Shown one piece after another: positions 40,773-50,131 of a stretch of 64,000 nt of DNA (positions within the stretch are counted from its first letter, which is position 1; every line of letters starts with the position of its first letter). Source of the DNA: Chitinophaga sedimenti (GTDB taxonomy: Bacteria > Bacteroidota > Bacteroidia > Chitinophagales > Chitinophagaceae); NCBI RefSeq assembly GCF_023156195.1, contig NZ_JAKUKA010000001.1:682001-746000 (forward strand). The letters run 5' to 3'. Made by a program: the position numbers and the translations under genes. The notes beneath the pieces were generated by a model that saw nothing but the letters and a program-made list of their open reading frames with translations, made no database searches and was not told the DNA's origin.

Positions 40773-43179
40773 TTATTCACTTTTCAAACTCTTTAAGGGA
40801 CTGGTTACCGCCGCCCTGATGGCCTGGAAGCTCACCGTGCCAAGCGTGATCAGCAAGGCCATCGTTCCCGCCGCGGCAAACATCCACCAGCTGATAGTAA
40901 CGCGGTATGCGAAATGATCCAGCCAGCGGTCCATAGCCCACCAGGCCGCCGGCGCCGCAATGCAGAACGAGATCAGTACCAGCTTTAAGAAGTCGGCCGA
41001 CAGGTTGTACAATGCCGCTCACGCTGGCGCCCAGTATTTTCCGGATACTGATTTCCCTCGCCCGCTGCTCTGCATTAAACGCTGCCAGTCCGAACAGGCC
41101 CAAGCACGAAATGAAAATCGCGATCAGGGTAAAGGCATTGATGATGCGGGACAGCGTTACCTCCGTTTGGTAAAGCCTTTGCAGCTGATCGTCCATAAAC
41201 GTATAGGCGAAAGGGTAGCCCTTTACATGCTGTTGCCATAGCCCATCTATCTTCTTCAGCAAACCTGCGTAGTCATTACTGCGCACCGTCACCACCAGGT
41301 TACCGGCGGTTGCCGGCTCCCGGTTGTAGATCAGCATAAATGGTTTTACGTTTTCGTATAGTGATTGCAGGTTAAAGTCTTTCATCACACCGATCACTTC
41401 CAGCGGCGGATCGTCGCTTCCGTTATACAGGCGCGTACCCGGTGCGGTGGTGGCGTTCAGTCCGAGTCTTTTGGCCAGCGCTTCGTTGATAAGAACCCTG
41501 CCGGAGTCGCCTGGTAAAAAGTTGCGGCCACCGAGTATGGGCACGTCCAACGCTTTGATAAAATGTTCGTCAGTCGTCAGGTTGATCTGGTGTACGGCAT
41601 GCGCCCTGTCGCCGCCAGCGAGGAACACGCCCCAGTTATTATATTCTCCCTGTCCGGGTACGGCCGTGGCGCGACTCGCCGCTTTCACCTCCGGCAGTTG
41701 CCGCAGGGCATCTACGAAGGACGATGATTGGGCTTTGGCCTCGTTGGTATGGAAGCGGAACACCAGTTGCTGGTTCTTGTCGAAACCAAGGTCTTTGCTG
41801 CGGATGTATCGCAATTGGCTGTAAATAACAATGATGCCGGTAATCAGCACGATGGACACCACGAACTGGAACACCACCAGCGAACGCCGGATGCCCGCCG
41901 CGGAAATGTGATTGGAGAAGTTTCCTTTTAGTACTTTAACGGCCTGGAAAGCCGAAAGGTAAAAGGCCGGGTAACTGCCGGCGGCCAGCCCGGTTACGAG
42001 CACGATGCCGCCCAGCGCTGCCCATATTTTATAGTCGCGTAAAAAGCTGGTGTTGATGTTGGCCTGCGTCAGCTGGTTCAGCCAGGGCAGCAGTGCTACC
42101 AGCATCGGGATCGCTATCAGCACACTGATCAGCGTCAGCAAAAATGATTCGCCGAGGAATTGACCGACAAGACTAAACTTACCGGCGCCGATCACTTTGC
42201 GTACCCCTACTTCCCGGGCGCGTTTGGCTGCGCGGGCGGTAGAAAGGTTCATGAAGTTAATGCAGGCGATCACCTGTACCAGGATGGCAATGGCCATCAG
42301 CACATATAAAAAGGTACGATTTACAGGATGCCCGGTTTCCGCGCCCAGTCCGGCGGTGGTGTGAATCTGCGACAGCGGCTGCAGCAGCAGTGTTTTCTGC
42401 ATGCCGGCCTCCTTCAGTTCCTGTCCGCCATGCTTTTCGAGGAAGTCCGGCAGTTTTCGTTGCAGCGCTGCTGCACTGGCGTGCGGGTTTAGTTTGATAT
42501 AAGAATAGGTGAAGTTGTTGCCGCCCCAGGTATCAATGCCGGCGAGCCCTTCGCCATAACCGTTCACGCAGATGAACATGCCGGCCTCCAGGTGGGTGGC
42601 GCCCATGCTTTCATCGAATACACCCGTTACTTTCAGCGGCCGTTTTTCCCGGGCATTGTCCAGTTCTACGAGTTGTCCCACAGGGTCCTGGCGGCCAAAC
42701 AGCTTGCGGGCCACGTCGTCGCGCAGCACAACGGTATAGGGTTCTTTAAAAGCCGTCTTCGGATGGCCGTAAACAAAATGGTAGCTGAATATATCGAAGA
42801 AGGTAGAATCGGTGAGCAGGGCCTGTGATTCGTAATACGTATTGCCTTTATACCGCAGCAGGTGCTGACCTACGCCCAGCGTGGGGATCACGCGGGTGTA
42901 TTGCAAAATCTCTCCGAAATCCTCCTTCATTGCCGGGGCAATGGGAGGAGAGGCCGTAGCCATGGCGCGCTGACTACCCGAAAACACGATGTCGCTGTTA
43001 ACGCGGTAGATATCGCCGGCATCGGCGTGGTGCCGGTCGTAGTGCAAATGGCCGTTGACGTAGCACAGGATGTACAGGCAACAGAGCGTACCGGTGGCCA
43101 GTCCGAAAATATTGATCGCGGTAAAGGTTTTGTTTTTCAACAAAAACCGGAACGATGATCTGAGGTAACTTTTAAACAT
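40773..43179 (-). CDS. ABC transporter permease with two FtsX domains (frameshifted near end)
   Basis: Large MacB-like permease of about 803 residues, a type abundant in Chitinophagaceae. The N-terminus (SYLRSSFRFLLKNKTFTAIN) is followed by a first membrane helix, a MacB periplasmic core domain to about residue 280, a bundle with VIACINFMNLSTARAAKRAR and EVGVRKVIGAGK, a second periplasmic domain, and a C-terminal FtsX bundle (EQRAREISIRKILGASVSGI). One base is missing near 41013, after which the frame continues to TAA at 40775-40773. No ATPase gene is adjacent, so it must use one encoded elsewhere. Confidence 0.88.
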
Positions 43180-43312
43180 GGTAGCGGAAGGAGTTTAGCG
43201 ATGCGTACGAAATTGGTGCCATTTCATTTTAGGTTGATTTTCAATTTATTTGATGTCGTTACCTGTCCGTTTTCGGTACAGTGGATTGTCCGCATCCGGA
43301 CTGGAAATGTAT

Positions 43313-43320
43313 TATATTTG
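43313..43320 (+). promoter_or_regulatory. Perfect TAnnTTTG box 4 bases before the SGNH gene
   Basis: TATATTTG ends 4 bases before the ATG at 43325. With the transcription start normally a few bases after this box, the mRNA would begin at or next to the start codon. A TTG at 43286-43288 could serve as upstream element, although the 24-base spacing is long. Confidence 0.5.
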
Positions 43321-43324
43321 AAGG

Positions 43325-44400
43325 ATGATGAATGTCCGTTTACTGCCTGTACTGGCCCTATTTGCCTGTTCCGCCGCGCACGCGCAGCAACCCGTAAAAA
43401 GCAACGACGCCCGCATCCGTTATACCGGCCGCGTGGTATTTTCCGATTCAGCCGCCCAATTATCCTGGTCCGCTACCTCCGTAAAAGTCAATTTTAAAGG
43501 TACGGGCTTAAAAGCGGTATTGAAAGATGAAAAAGGGATCAATACCTATAGCGTGCTGGTCGACGGAAAATTCTACCTGAAACTGGAACCCGATTCCACC
43601 AAACGTATATATACTTTAGCCGACAACCTGCCTGCCGGTGAACACCAGCTGGAACTGTTCCGCAGAACGGAATGGGAGCACGGCAAAACCTGGTTATACG
43701 AGCTGCAGCCCGATGCACAAACAACCCTGCTGAAGGCGCCGCCTGTGGCTAAACATAAAATTGAATTCTTCGGCAACTCCATCACCTGCGCCTATGGTGT
43801 GGAAGATACGACGGGGCAGGACCGCGGCACCGCGCCGTACGAAAATGCCTATCTCAGTTATGCGACCATCACCGCCCGCCACTTTAATGCGGACGTGCAC
43901 CTGACCGCCCGCAGCGGTATCGGTATTATGGTGAGCTGGAGTTCCATCATCATGCCTGATATCTATGACCGCGCCGATGCCACCGATCCGGATAGTCGCT
44001 GGGATTTTTCGAAGTACACACCGGACCTGGTGGTGATTAATCTTTTCCAGAATGATTCCTGGCTGGTGAACCTGCCGGATCATCCGCAGTTTAAAGCCCG
44101 CTTTAACGGTAAGAAACCCTCTGAGCAGCAGATCGTGCAGGCATATGTGGGGTTCCTGAAAAATATTCGCCGGCACTACCCGAAAGCGCACATCATCTGT
44201 GCGCTAGGCAATATGGATATTACCCGGGAGGGCTCACCATGGCCGGGATATGTGAAGAAGGCGGTAGTGCTGCTGAATGATGCAAAGATTTACTCCCACA
44301 TGTTCCCGTATAAAAATCCCCCGGCCATCCTAACGTAAAAGAGCAGCAGGCGATGGCCGAAAGCCTGATCGCATTTATGGAGAAGAAGCTGAAATGGTAA
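43325..44400 (+). CDS. SGNH/GDSL esterase, carbohydrate esterase 2-like (frameshifted end)
   Basis: Secreted deacetylase-like hydrolase. A signal peptide (FACSAAHAQQ) is followed by an N-terminal jelly-roll domain (RYTGRVVFSDSAAQLSW) and a C-terminal SGNH hydrolase with catalytic Ser in EFFGNSITCAYG and the Asp/His dyad in PGHPN after repair. This two-domain order is that of CE2 acetyl-xylan/glucomannan esterases. One base is missing in a C run near 44320; the frame then reads to TAA 44398-44400, about 358 residues. The FAD oxidoreductase gene begins 11 bases later or overlaps. Confidence 0.85.
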
Positions 44401-44411
44401 TTTTGCAAACG

Positions 44412-45652
44412 ATGATTGAAACAGATATCTGCATTTTGGGTGCTGGCCCTGCCGGCGCTACCGCTGCCCTGCAACTGGCTTACAGCGGCATTTCCTGCAT
44501 AGTGGTAGATAAAGCCGTGTTTCCACGAGATAAAGTCTGTGGCGACGGCCTTAGTGGCAAGGTGCTTACCCTGCTTGGCCGCATCGATCCGGGCATTGCG
44601 GAGCGTTTGCTGGCGGCGGAGTGTAAGCTGGACAGCTTCGGGGTGAACTTCGTGGCGGCGAACCGCATCGGCATCGAAATTCCCTACAAGCAAGGTTATC
44701 AGAAGCGGCCCGGCGAACCGCGTGGCTTCGTGTGCAAGCGTCTTCACTTCGATAATTTCCTGGTGGATGAAATGAAACGCTGCCCGCAGATTCAGTTGCT
44801 CGAAGGTGTGGATATTACCCGTCATACTTTGCTGGACGGTGGTTACCTGCTTAGCGATGCAAAGGGTGATGTGGAGATTAAAGCGAAACTTGTGATCGCC
44901 GCCAATGGCGCACATTCGCAGTTTACGAAGGAGGTAGCCGGTATTCATATGGAACCGGAACATTACGTAGCCGGCATCCGCGCGTACTATAAAAATGTAG
45001 GTGGACTGCATGCCGATAACCTGATCGAATTGCACTTTATCAAGAAAATCCTGCCCGGTTATTTCTGGATTTTTCCATTACCCAACGGTGAAGCTAATGT
45101 GGGCTTGGGCATGCTGAGCGCAGCTATCCGCAAAAAGAAAATCAACTTAAAGCAATTACTGCACGATACCGTAACGAACGACCCGGAAATGCGGGAGCGC
45201 TTTAAAAACGCGGAGCTGGTGGGGCGCATCGATGGTTACGGCCTGCCTTTGGGCAGCAAGAAACGCCGGTTGTCCGGCGAGCGCTACATGCTTACCGGCG
45301 ACGCAGCCTATCTCATTGATCCCTTTACCGGCGAAGGCATCGGCAACGCCCTGTACTCCGGCCGCATGGCGGCGCAGCGGGCCAAACTTGCGCTGGAAGC
45401 AGACGACTTTTCCGCAGACTTTTTATTGGGGTACGATGCAGACGTCAGCCGCGTGTTGGGCCCCGAATTAAAAATGAGCACCAAGCTGCTAAAGCTGATT
45501 AAATATCCCTTCATCCTCAATACCCTGATGAAAATGGCCACCCGCAACCGCGAACTGCGCAACCTGATGACGAGCATGTTCCACGAGGTGGATCTCCGTA
45601 AAAACTGGCGCAGCCGATGTTTTATGTAAAGCTGTTGTTCGGGAGATCGTAA
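44412..45652 (+). CDS. FAD-dependent oxidoreductase, geranylgeranyl reductase-like (frameshifted end)
   Basis: Flavoprotein of the geranylgeranyl reductase / p-hydroxybenzoate hydroxylase group. The start at 44412 places the Rossmann motif at once (DICILGAGPAGATAALQL). Later motifs are VDKAVFPRDKVCGDGLSGK, with the reactive Cys-Gly typical of this group, and the second FAD contact LTGDAAYLIDPFTGEGIGNAL. About 413 residues once a missing base near 45608 is restored (stop 45650-45652). A start at 44394 is possible and would overlap the esterase gene. The substrate, probably a prenyl or polyketide compound, is unknown. Confidence 0.85.
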
Positions 45653-45660
45653 CAGTCAAA

Positions 45661-45730
45661 CACGTGTTAAAGTCGGATTTACCTCGGGTTAAGATGCAAT
45701 TAATACCCTTGTTAATACCAGGTAATACCG
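45661..45730. repeat. Short degenerate repeat array with TAATACC core
   Basis: TAATACC occurs at 45701-45707, 45713-45719 and 45723-45729, and looser units (GGATTTACC, GGGTTAA, GTGTTAA) precede it at about 10-12 base steps. The array lies between the FAD oxidoreductase gene and the end of the GH76 gene, where no promoter is needed on the plus strand. Confidence 0.5.
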
Positions 45731-45808
45731 TATTGCGGCCGGGACGCTATGGCGCTCGTGAAAGTAAATACGGCTGCGCAGGCAGCTGACCTGCACAGCC
45801 ATGTTGAT

Positions 45809-47889
45809 TTATTGCCTGATCAATTTCTTCGTAAAGATCTGCCCGTCCGCCACAATCCTGATCACATACATCCCCGCAGGCAACCCGTTGAGGTCTGCAT
45901 ACCCGCCATTGTCGATCTGCTGCAAGGGCTTCACCGGCGCGCCGTTTAGCTGGAACACCTGTACGTCGAGCTTCGCCGAAGCGGTATTGTTTACGAGGAT
46001 GCGGATACGATCGCTGAAGGGGTTAGGCCCGAGTGTAAGCGCGGGTTTATCCATTGCCGGTTCTGCCACCGGCATGGCTTGTCTTGCCCCCGAAGGCGGC
46101 GTGTAAAACTGGCTGGCCGGTATTACTTCCCGCGCCTGCGAAGTGCTGGCCCATTCGAGTTTGGCGTTCGCGCCGCCATAGCTTTCAAAGTACTCCAGTT
46201 TAATGTCGTACAGCTGGTTGGCATTGAGCGTTACGGAGGCGGTATATTCCGTGCCCCAGTTATCTATCCACTGATCGATCACCAGTACGTTGTTGATCCA
46301 CAGGCGACGGCCGTTATCGCTATTCAGGTAAAACGTGTAGGTCTCGGTGTAACGGGGCTTAATGCGGCCTGTCCAGCGAACGGAGAAGGTGTCGGCACGC
46401 ATGGTATAATCGGGGGCGCCGCTATACCAGTTGAAGTCGATTTTCTCATCGGTACGCGTCAGTTTATAAGTGTTGAAGTTGAGGCCCTGGTAGTACTCAC
46501 CTTTGAGCCCGTCACCGCCGGTGCGCCCCAGTACGAAAGAGGAGACGCGATCGTTCCAATCCGTTCCGATCCAGCTGCTGCTGGCGGTGCGTACGGTGCT
46601 GGCGCCGGTGTAATTATCATCTGCATAAAAAGTAATGGTGTATCCTTCGGGCAGGGTAAACGAAGTCAGATCGTCGTTCAGGGCGCCGCGGGCCACCATG
46701 GCGTTGTGCGTGTAGCTGCCGGGTGTAAAGCCAATGGAGTAACCGGCATAATTAATGTCTTTATAAAAAAATGCCTGGTCCAGTGTAGCGGCGGCTTCGA
46801 GCAACATCACCGCACTTAGTTGAGTACTGTAGTCCGTAGTGGCGCCGGGTTTGGTGGTCCAGTTGGGATTGGCGAGCAGGTTGGTGGCGTTGATGCCGCG
46901 GCCGTTCAACGCCAGGGCGCTTGTTTTAATCGCGTTTATATACCGGTTGCGGGTGCTGCTGCTGAGTGCACCTTCGCGGGCCAGCAGGGTGAAATAGCGG
47001 AGGAAGATACCTTTGAACAGGCCACCATCGCCACCGCCGGTTTCGTTGGTGTAAAACACCCCGTCCGTAAGCCGGCTGGTCATCGCATGTTCCGCACTCA
47101 GGATTGCATCGTTCAGGTATGTGGTGTTACCCGTTACCTGGTACATTTCTAACGCCGCGCCGATCCGGTGCCCACGTTGTAAGAGAACACCCAGCCGGGA
47201 TTGGTGTTTACTGTATTAGTGCCGGCATCGTAACTGTCATATACCTCGCCGGTGGTGGGATTCACAAGCGTGCTCTTCATCCAGTTGTAAATACTCTGCG
47301 CTTTAGTGAGAATAGTGGCGTTGCCGTTCATCTGGTATAACCGCAACATAAAGATCAGCGCCGGGGCGTTGGCGCAGGCATTAAAGCCATTCGGCGTGCC
47401 TTTGTTCCATTGAATGGCATTACTGCGTTCGGGGTGCATGCCGGTCTGGATGTCTGTCCATAGTACATTAACGGCATTCAGGTAAGCGGTGTCGCCGGTG
47501 TGCTGATAAGCGCGGAGGCAGGAGATCGCCATCCATTCCATATCATCATAAAAATAGTTAAGATAGGTGTTGCCATTTGTGGCTTTGATACCGTACAGCA
47601 GGTTTTTCATACGCGTTTTATACGTATTGCTGCGGGTGCGCAGGTAGCCATCGGTAAGCGCATCGATGCCGTTGGCGTTCCACCAGTAATTAAAACCGGT
47701 GTTCGCGCCGCCGCTGGTCTGGATGTAATACTGGCCGTTGCCCGAAATAAAGGAGGAATGCAGCGTGCCCTGCAAAGCTTCTGCCGGCGCGTTGTAAACC
47801 GTGGATTGCGCTTGAATGGAATGGGGCAAAAGAAGGGTGGCATACAGGCATAAGCATCCTGCACGCAATGCGGGTAATAAATTTTTCAT
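45809..47889 (-). CDS. Secreted GH76 alpha-1,6-mannanase-like enzyme with PA14 and T9SS sorting domain (frameshifted)
   Basis: Signal peptide (PHSIQAQ), then a GH76 (alpha/alpha)6 catalytic domain over about residues 40-370 with the Asp pair in NYFYDDMEWMAISCLRAYQ, a beta/gamma-crystallin-like Greek key (YTITFYADDNYTGASTV, WIGTDWNDRVSS), a PA14 domain (GLKGEYYQGLNF, YTFYLNSDNGRRLWINNVLV, KLEYFESYGGANAKLEW) and a type IX C-terminal sorting domain (LGPNPFSDRIRI, AGMYVIRI, FTKKLIRQ). One base is missing near 47155; total about 694 residues. GH76 enzymes cut alpha-1,6-mannan of fungal cell walls, so export to the surface for fungal glycan digestion is likely. Confidence 0.88.
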
Positions 47890-48244
47890 ACGGGTTGCTT
47901 AAATTTTGTGATTTGGTTATTGAGTAACGTGGACGTGGGTCAAGGGTCAACTACCGGTCTTTCATTTGAGCGATGAAATCATGTGCCATAACAAATATAA
48001 CGAATCGTATAGTCGTTAAAAAGCAGTGTAAAACCATGTTAAATGTTTTAGCAGCGGGAAAGTTTGGTGTTGTCGGGACTTCCATCTTATCATGCGCTAA
48101 ATAAAATATTTTAAATTTTTTATTTAGCAAGACGGGACTGGTTATAAATGCGGCCTGTTTGTCTTAATACATCCCCTATAATGTCGCTTTTACCCACCAT
48201 CGACGGTGTGGAAAACATGCACCTTTGTTGAAAACGGTCAAATC
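47890..48244. other. Divergent intergenic region with AT-rich dyad
   Basis: 355 bases with no gene. GCTAAATAAAA (48096-48106) and its exact reverse complement (48118-48128) form an 11-bp inverted repeat with an AT loop, a possible operator for the GH76 gene. CACCTTTG at about 48221-48228, two changes from TAnnTTTG at most, may serve the DinB gene. Confidence 0.4.
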
Positions 48245-48736
48245 ATGGAAACAAATCTTTCGCAACAGGCAGGGCAGGTGCTCGCAGCAATGTCAACACG
48301 GTTTTCGGCGTTCCCTGAACCGGACGTAAACATCGCACCCTTTGCCGGGAGCTGGACGCCCGCGCAGGTAGTACAACACATTTTGTTGTCGTTGGATGGA
48401 TGCCTGGCCCTGCTAAACGGACCTACCGCCGCTACCGGACGTAATCCCGAACAACACGTGCAGGAGCTGCGCGACATCTTCCTCAATTTTGAAGAGAAGT
48501 ACCAGTCGCCGCCGGATATTGTGCCCGAGGAAAAGATATACGATAAAACTGCATTGAGCCGGCAGCTCGACGATCTGCGCCGCAACCTGGAAACGGCTAT
48601 CAGTTCCCACGACCTGACGCGTACCTGCACTACGTTCGAGTTTCCGACCGTCGGCTACCTGACGGGAATAGAGGTCGCGAATTTCGCTGTGGTGCATACG
48701 CAAAGGCATATCCATCAACTTGAAGAGATGCAATAG
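48245..48736 (+). CDS. DinB family protein
   Basis: Four-helix-bundle protein, 163 residues, intact. Start 48245 (METNLSQQAG) is chosen over an upstream in-frame codon because the family helix begins here. Marks are APFAGSWTPAQVVQHILLSL near the N-terminus, with the first metal His, and VVHTQRHIHQLEEMQ at the end with the His pair. This matches the DUF1569/DinB_2 type. Function unknown; it is unlike the DinB protein at 34789 in sequence. Confidence 0.78.
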   Translation: METNLSQQAGQVLAAMSTRFSAFPEPDVNIAPFAGSWTPAQVVQHILLSLDGCLALLNGPTAATGRNPEQHVQELRDIFLNFEEKYQSPPDIVPEEKIYDKTALSRQLDDLRRNLETAISSHDLTRTCTTFEFPTVGYLTGIEVANFAVVHTQRHIHQLEEMQ

Positions 48737-48827
48737 CTGTTTAACAGGAGGGTTACTTGCACGGAGGTGTTGCCGATGACGGTTATCAGTCTACTTATAT
48801 TGAGAAAGAAGTCCCGGCATCCGGAAC

Positions 48828-48835
48828 TATTTTTG
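48828..48835 (+). promoter_or_regulatory. Perfect TAnnTTTG box before small acidic protein
   Basis: TATTTTTG matches the Bacteroidota core box fully and lies 23 bases before the ATG at 48859. Confidence 0.5.
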
Positions 48836-48858
48836 CAGCTGTTATCCTAAACGATCTT

Positions 48859-49056
48859 ATGGATACACCAAAAACTACGGAACCAGGCGGCAACGCCAGC
48901 AATCCGGCTCCAGGCCACCATGAACAACAACCTGGCAAAGGGCTGCTCGATGAAAAGGCAGAAAAGCTCTTCCGCGAAGCCGGCGCCCATGAAGATATGC
49001 CCGATGCGCAGGAGGACCAGGAGGCGATCGACCAGATGAAGGGCGAAGAGGGGTGA
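48859..49056 (+). CDS. Small acidic protein, 65 aa
   Basis: Intact frame of 65 codons. The protein is hydrophilic, starts with a Pro/Asn/Gly-rich disordered part and ends in an acidic helix (DEKAEKLFREAGAHEDMPDA, then QEDQEAIDQMKGEEG). No signal peptide or membrane span. A perfect core promoter box precedes it. Similar short acidic proteins are common in Chitinophagaceae, but I do not recognise a family. Start chosen at 48859; a longer upstream frame would include the promoter box and is unlikely. Confidence 0.55.
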   Translation: MDTPKTTEPGGNASNPAPGHHEQQPGKGLLDEKAEKLFREAGAHEDMPDAQEDQEAIDQMKGEEG

Positions 49057-49127
49057 AGTACACCCAATTGTTTGAATTTTGTAAGTTTTCCTTTGGATGG
49101 TATAATTCCCGGGCCTGCCCGCCACGC

Positions 49128-49135
49128 TACTTTTG
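49128..49135 (+). promoter_or_regulatory. Perfect TAnnTTTG box before AraC regulator
   Basis: TACTTTTG matches the core box fully, 24 bases before the ATG at 49160. No TTTG element sits at the usual distance upstream. Confidence 0.5.
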
Positions 49136-49159
49136 TGGAAAGGCATAAATTTGCACCGA

Positions 49160-50076
49160 ATGGATAATCGTAGAAACATTTCCGCCACAGAAACGATCGA
49201 GCAGTTTTACCTGCACAAGTTTTACGAACTGCCGCCGAACCTTAATGCGCTGGCGAACCACTTCAATGTGTTCCGCCTGGAAGAGGTGCTGCGCTGCCAG
49301 CAGGCTTCGCCATATAGCCGCCGTGATTACTATAAAATCTGTCTCATCCGTGGTACCAACCGCTACCATTACGCCGATAAAACCCGGAAGTGACGGGCAC
49401 CACGCTGATGTTCTTCAGCTCCAACGTGCCTTATACCTGGGAGCCTGTAGCGGGCGATCCTACCGGGTATTTCTGCATTTTTAAGGAGGGCTTTTTCCAG
49501 GAGGGACTGCGTGGCAGTATCCGGGATCTGCCCATGTTCGCGCCGGGCGGAAAACCTTCTTTCATGTTGAATGAGGAACAGGAGCGCATAATCGCCGGTA
49601 TTTTCGAAAAGATGCTGGGCGAAATGCAATCTGATTACACCTATAAGTTCGACCTGATCCGCAACTATGTCACGGAAATCGTGCACAATGCGCTGAAGAT
49701 GGAGCCATCCTCGCTGTTTTACCAACACCCGGATGCCAACTCCCGCATTACGGCCGTATTTACTGAACTGCTCGAACGCCAGTTCCCTATCGAATCGCCA
49801 ATGCAGCAGTTTTCGATGCGCTCCGCGAAGGATTACGCCGAAAAAATGGCCGTACACGTTAATCACCTGAACCGGGCCATCAAACTGACCACGGGCAAAA
49901 CCACCACCGAACATATTGCAGAACGGCTGGCCAACGAAGCCAAAGCGCTGCTTAAACACACGGATTGGAACATCTCTGAAATAGGTTACTGCCTTGGCTT
50001 CGAAGAGCCCTCCCACTTCAATAACTTCTTCAAAAAGCAGGTAGCGGTTACCCCGTCTGCTTACCGTATCGCATAA
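49160..50076 (+). CDS. AraC family regulator (frameshifted)
   Basis: Regulator with an N-terminal cupin-like sensing region (EVLRCQQASPYSRRDYYKIC, GTTLMFFSSNVPYTW) and a C-terminal AraC HTH (SAKDYAEKMAVHVNHLNRAI, SEIGYCLGFEEPSHFNNFFK). This is the common Bacteroidota AraC type that often sits beside the genes it controls. One C is missing near 49390; restored length is about 305 residues. It lies between the GH76 gene and the discoidin/HExxH gene, so it could regulate the secreted enzymes (inference). Confidence 0.85.
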
Positions 50077-50079
50077 AAA

Positions 50080-50114
50080 AACGGTGTATATACTGTTTAG
50101 GCATATACACCGTT
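50080..50114 (-). terminator. Terminator between AraC and discoidin/HExxH genes
   Basis: AACGGTGTATAT (50080-50091) and ATATACACCGTT (50103-50114) pair perfectly; the T run is on the minus strand, so it mainly serves the gene at 50132. Confidence 0.75.
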
Positions 50115-50131
50115 CGCTATCAATGTTGCGT

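Noticed and set aside
45661..45730. Insertion sequence ends
   Set aside because: The repeats are direct, short and degenerate, with no terminal inverted repeats, target duplication or transposase nearby.
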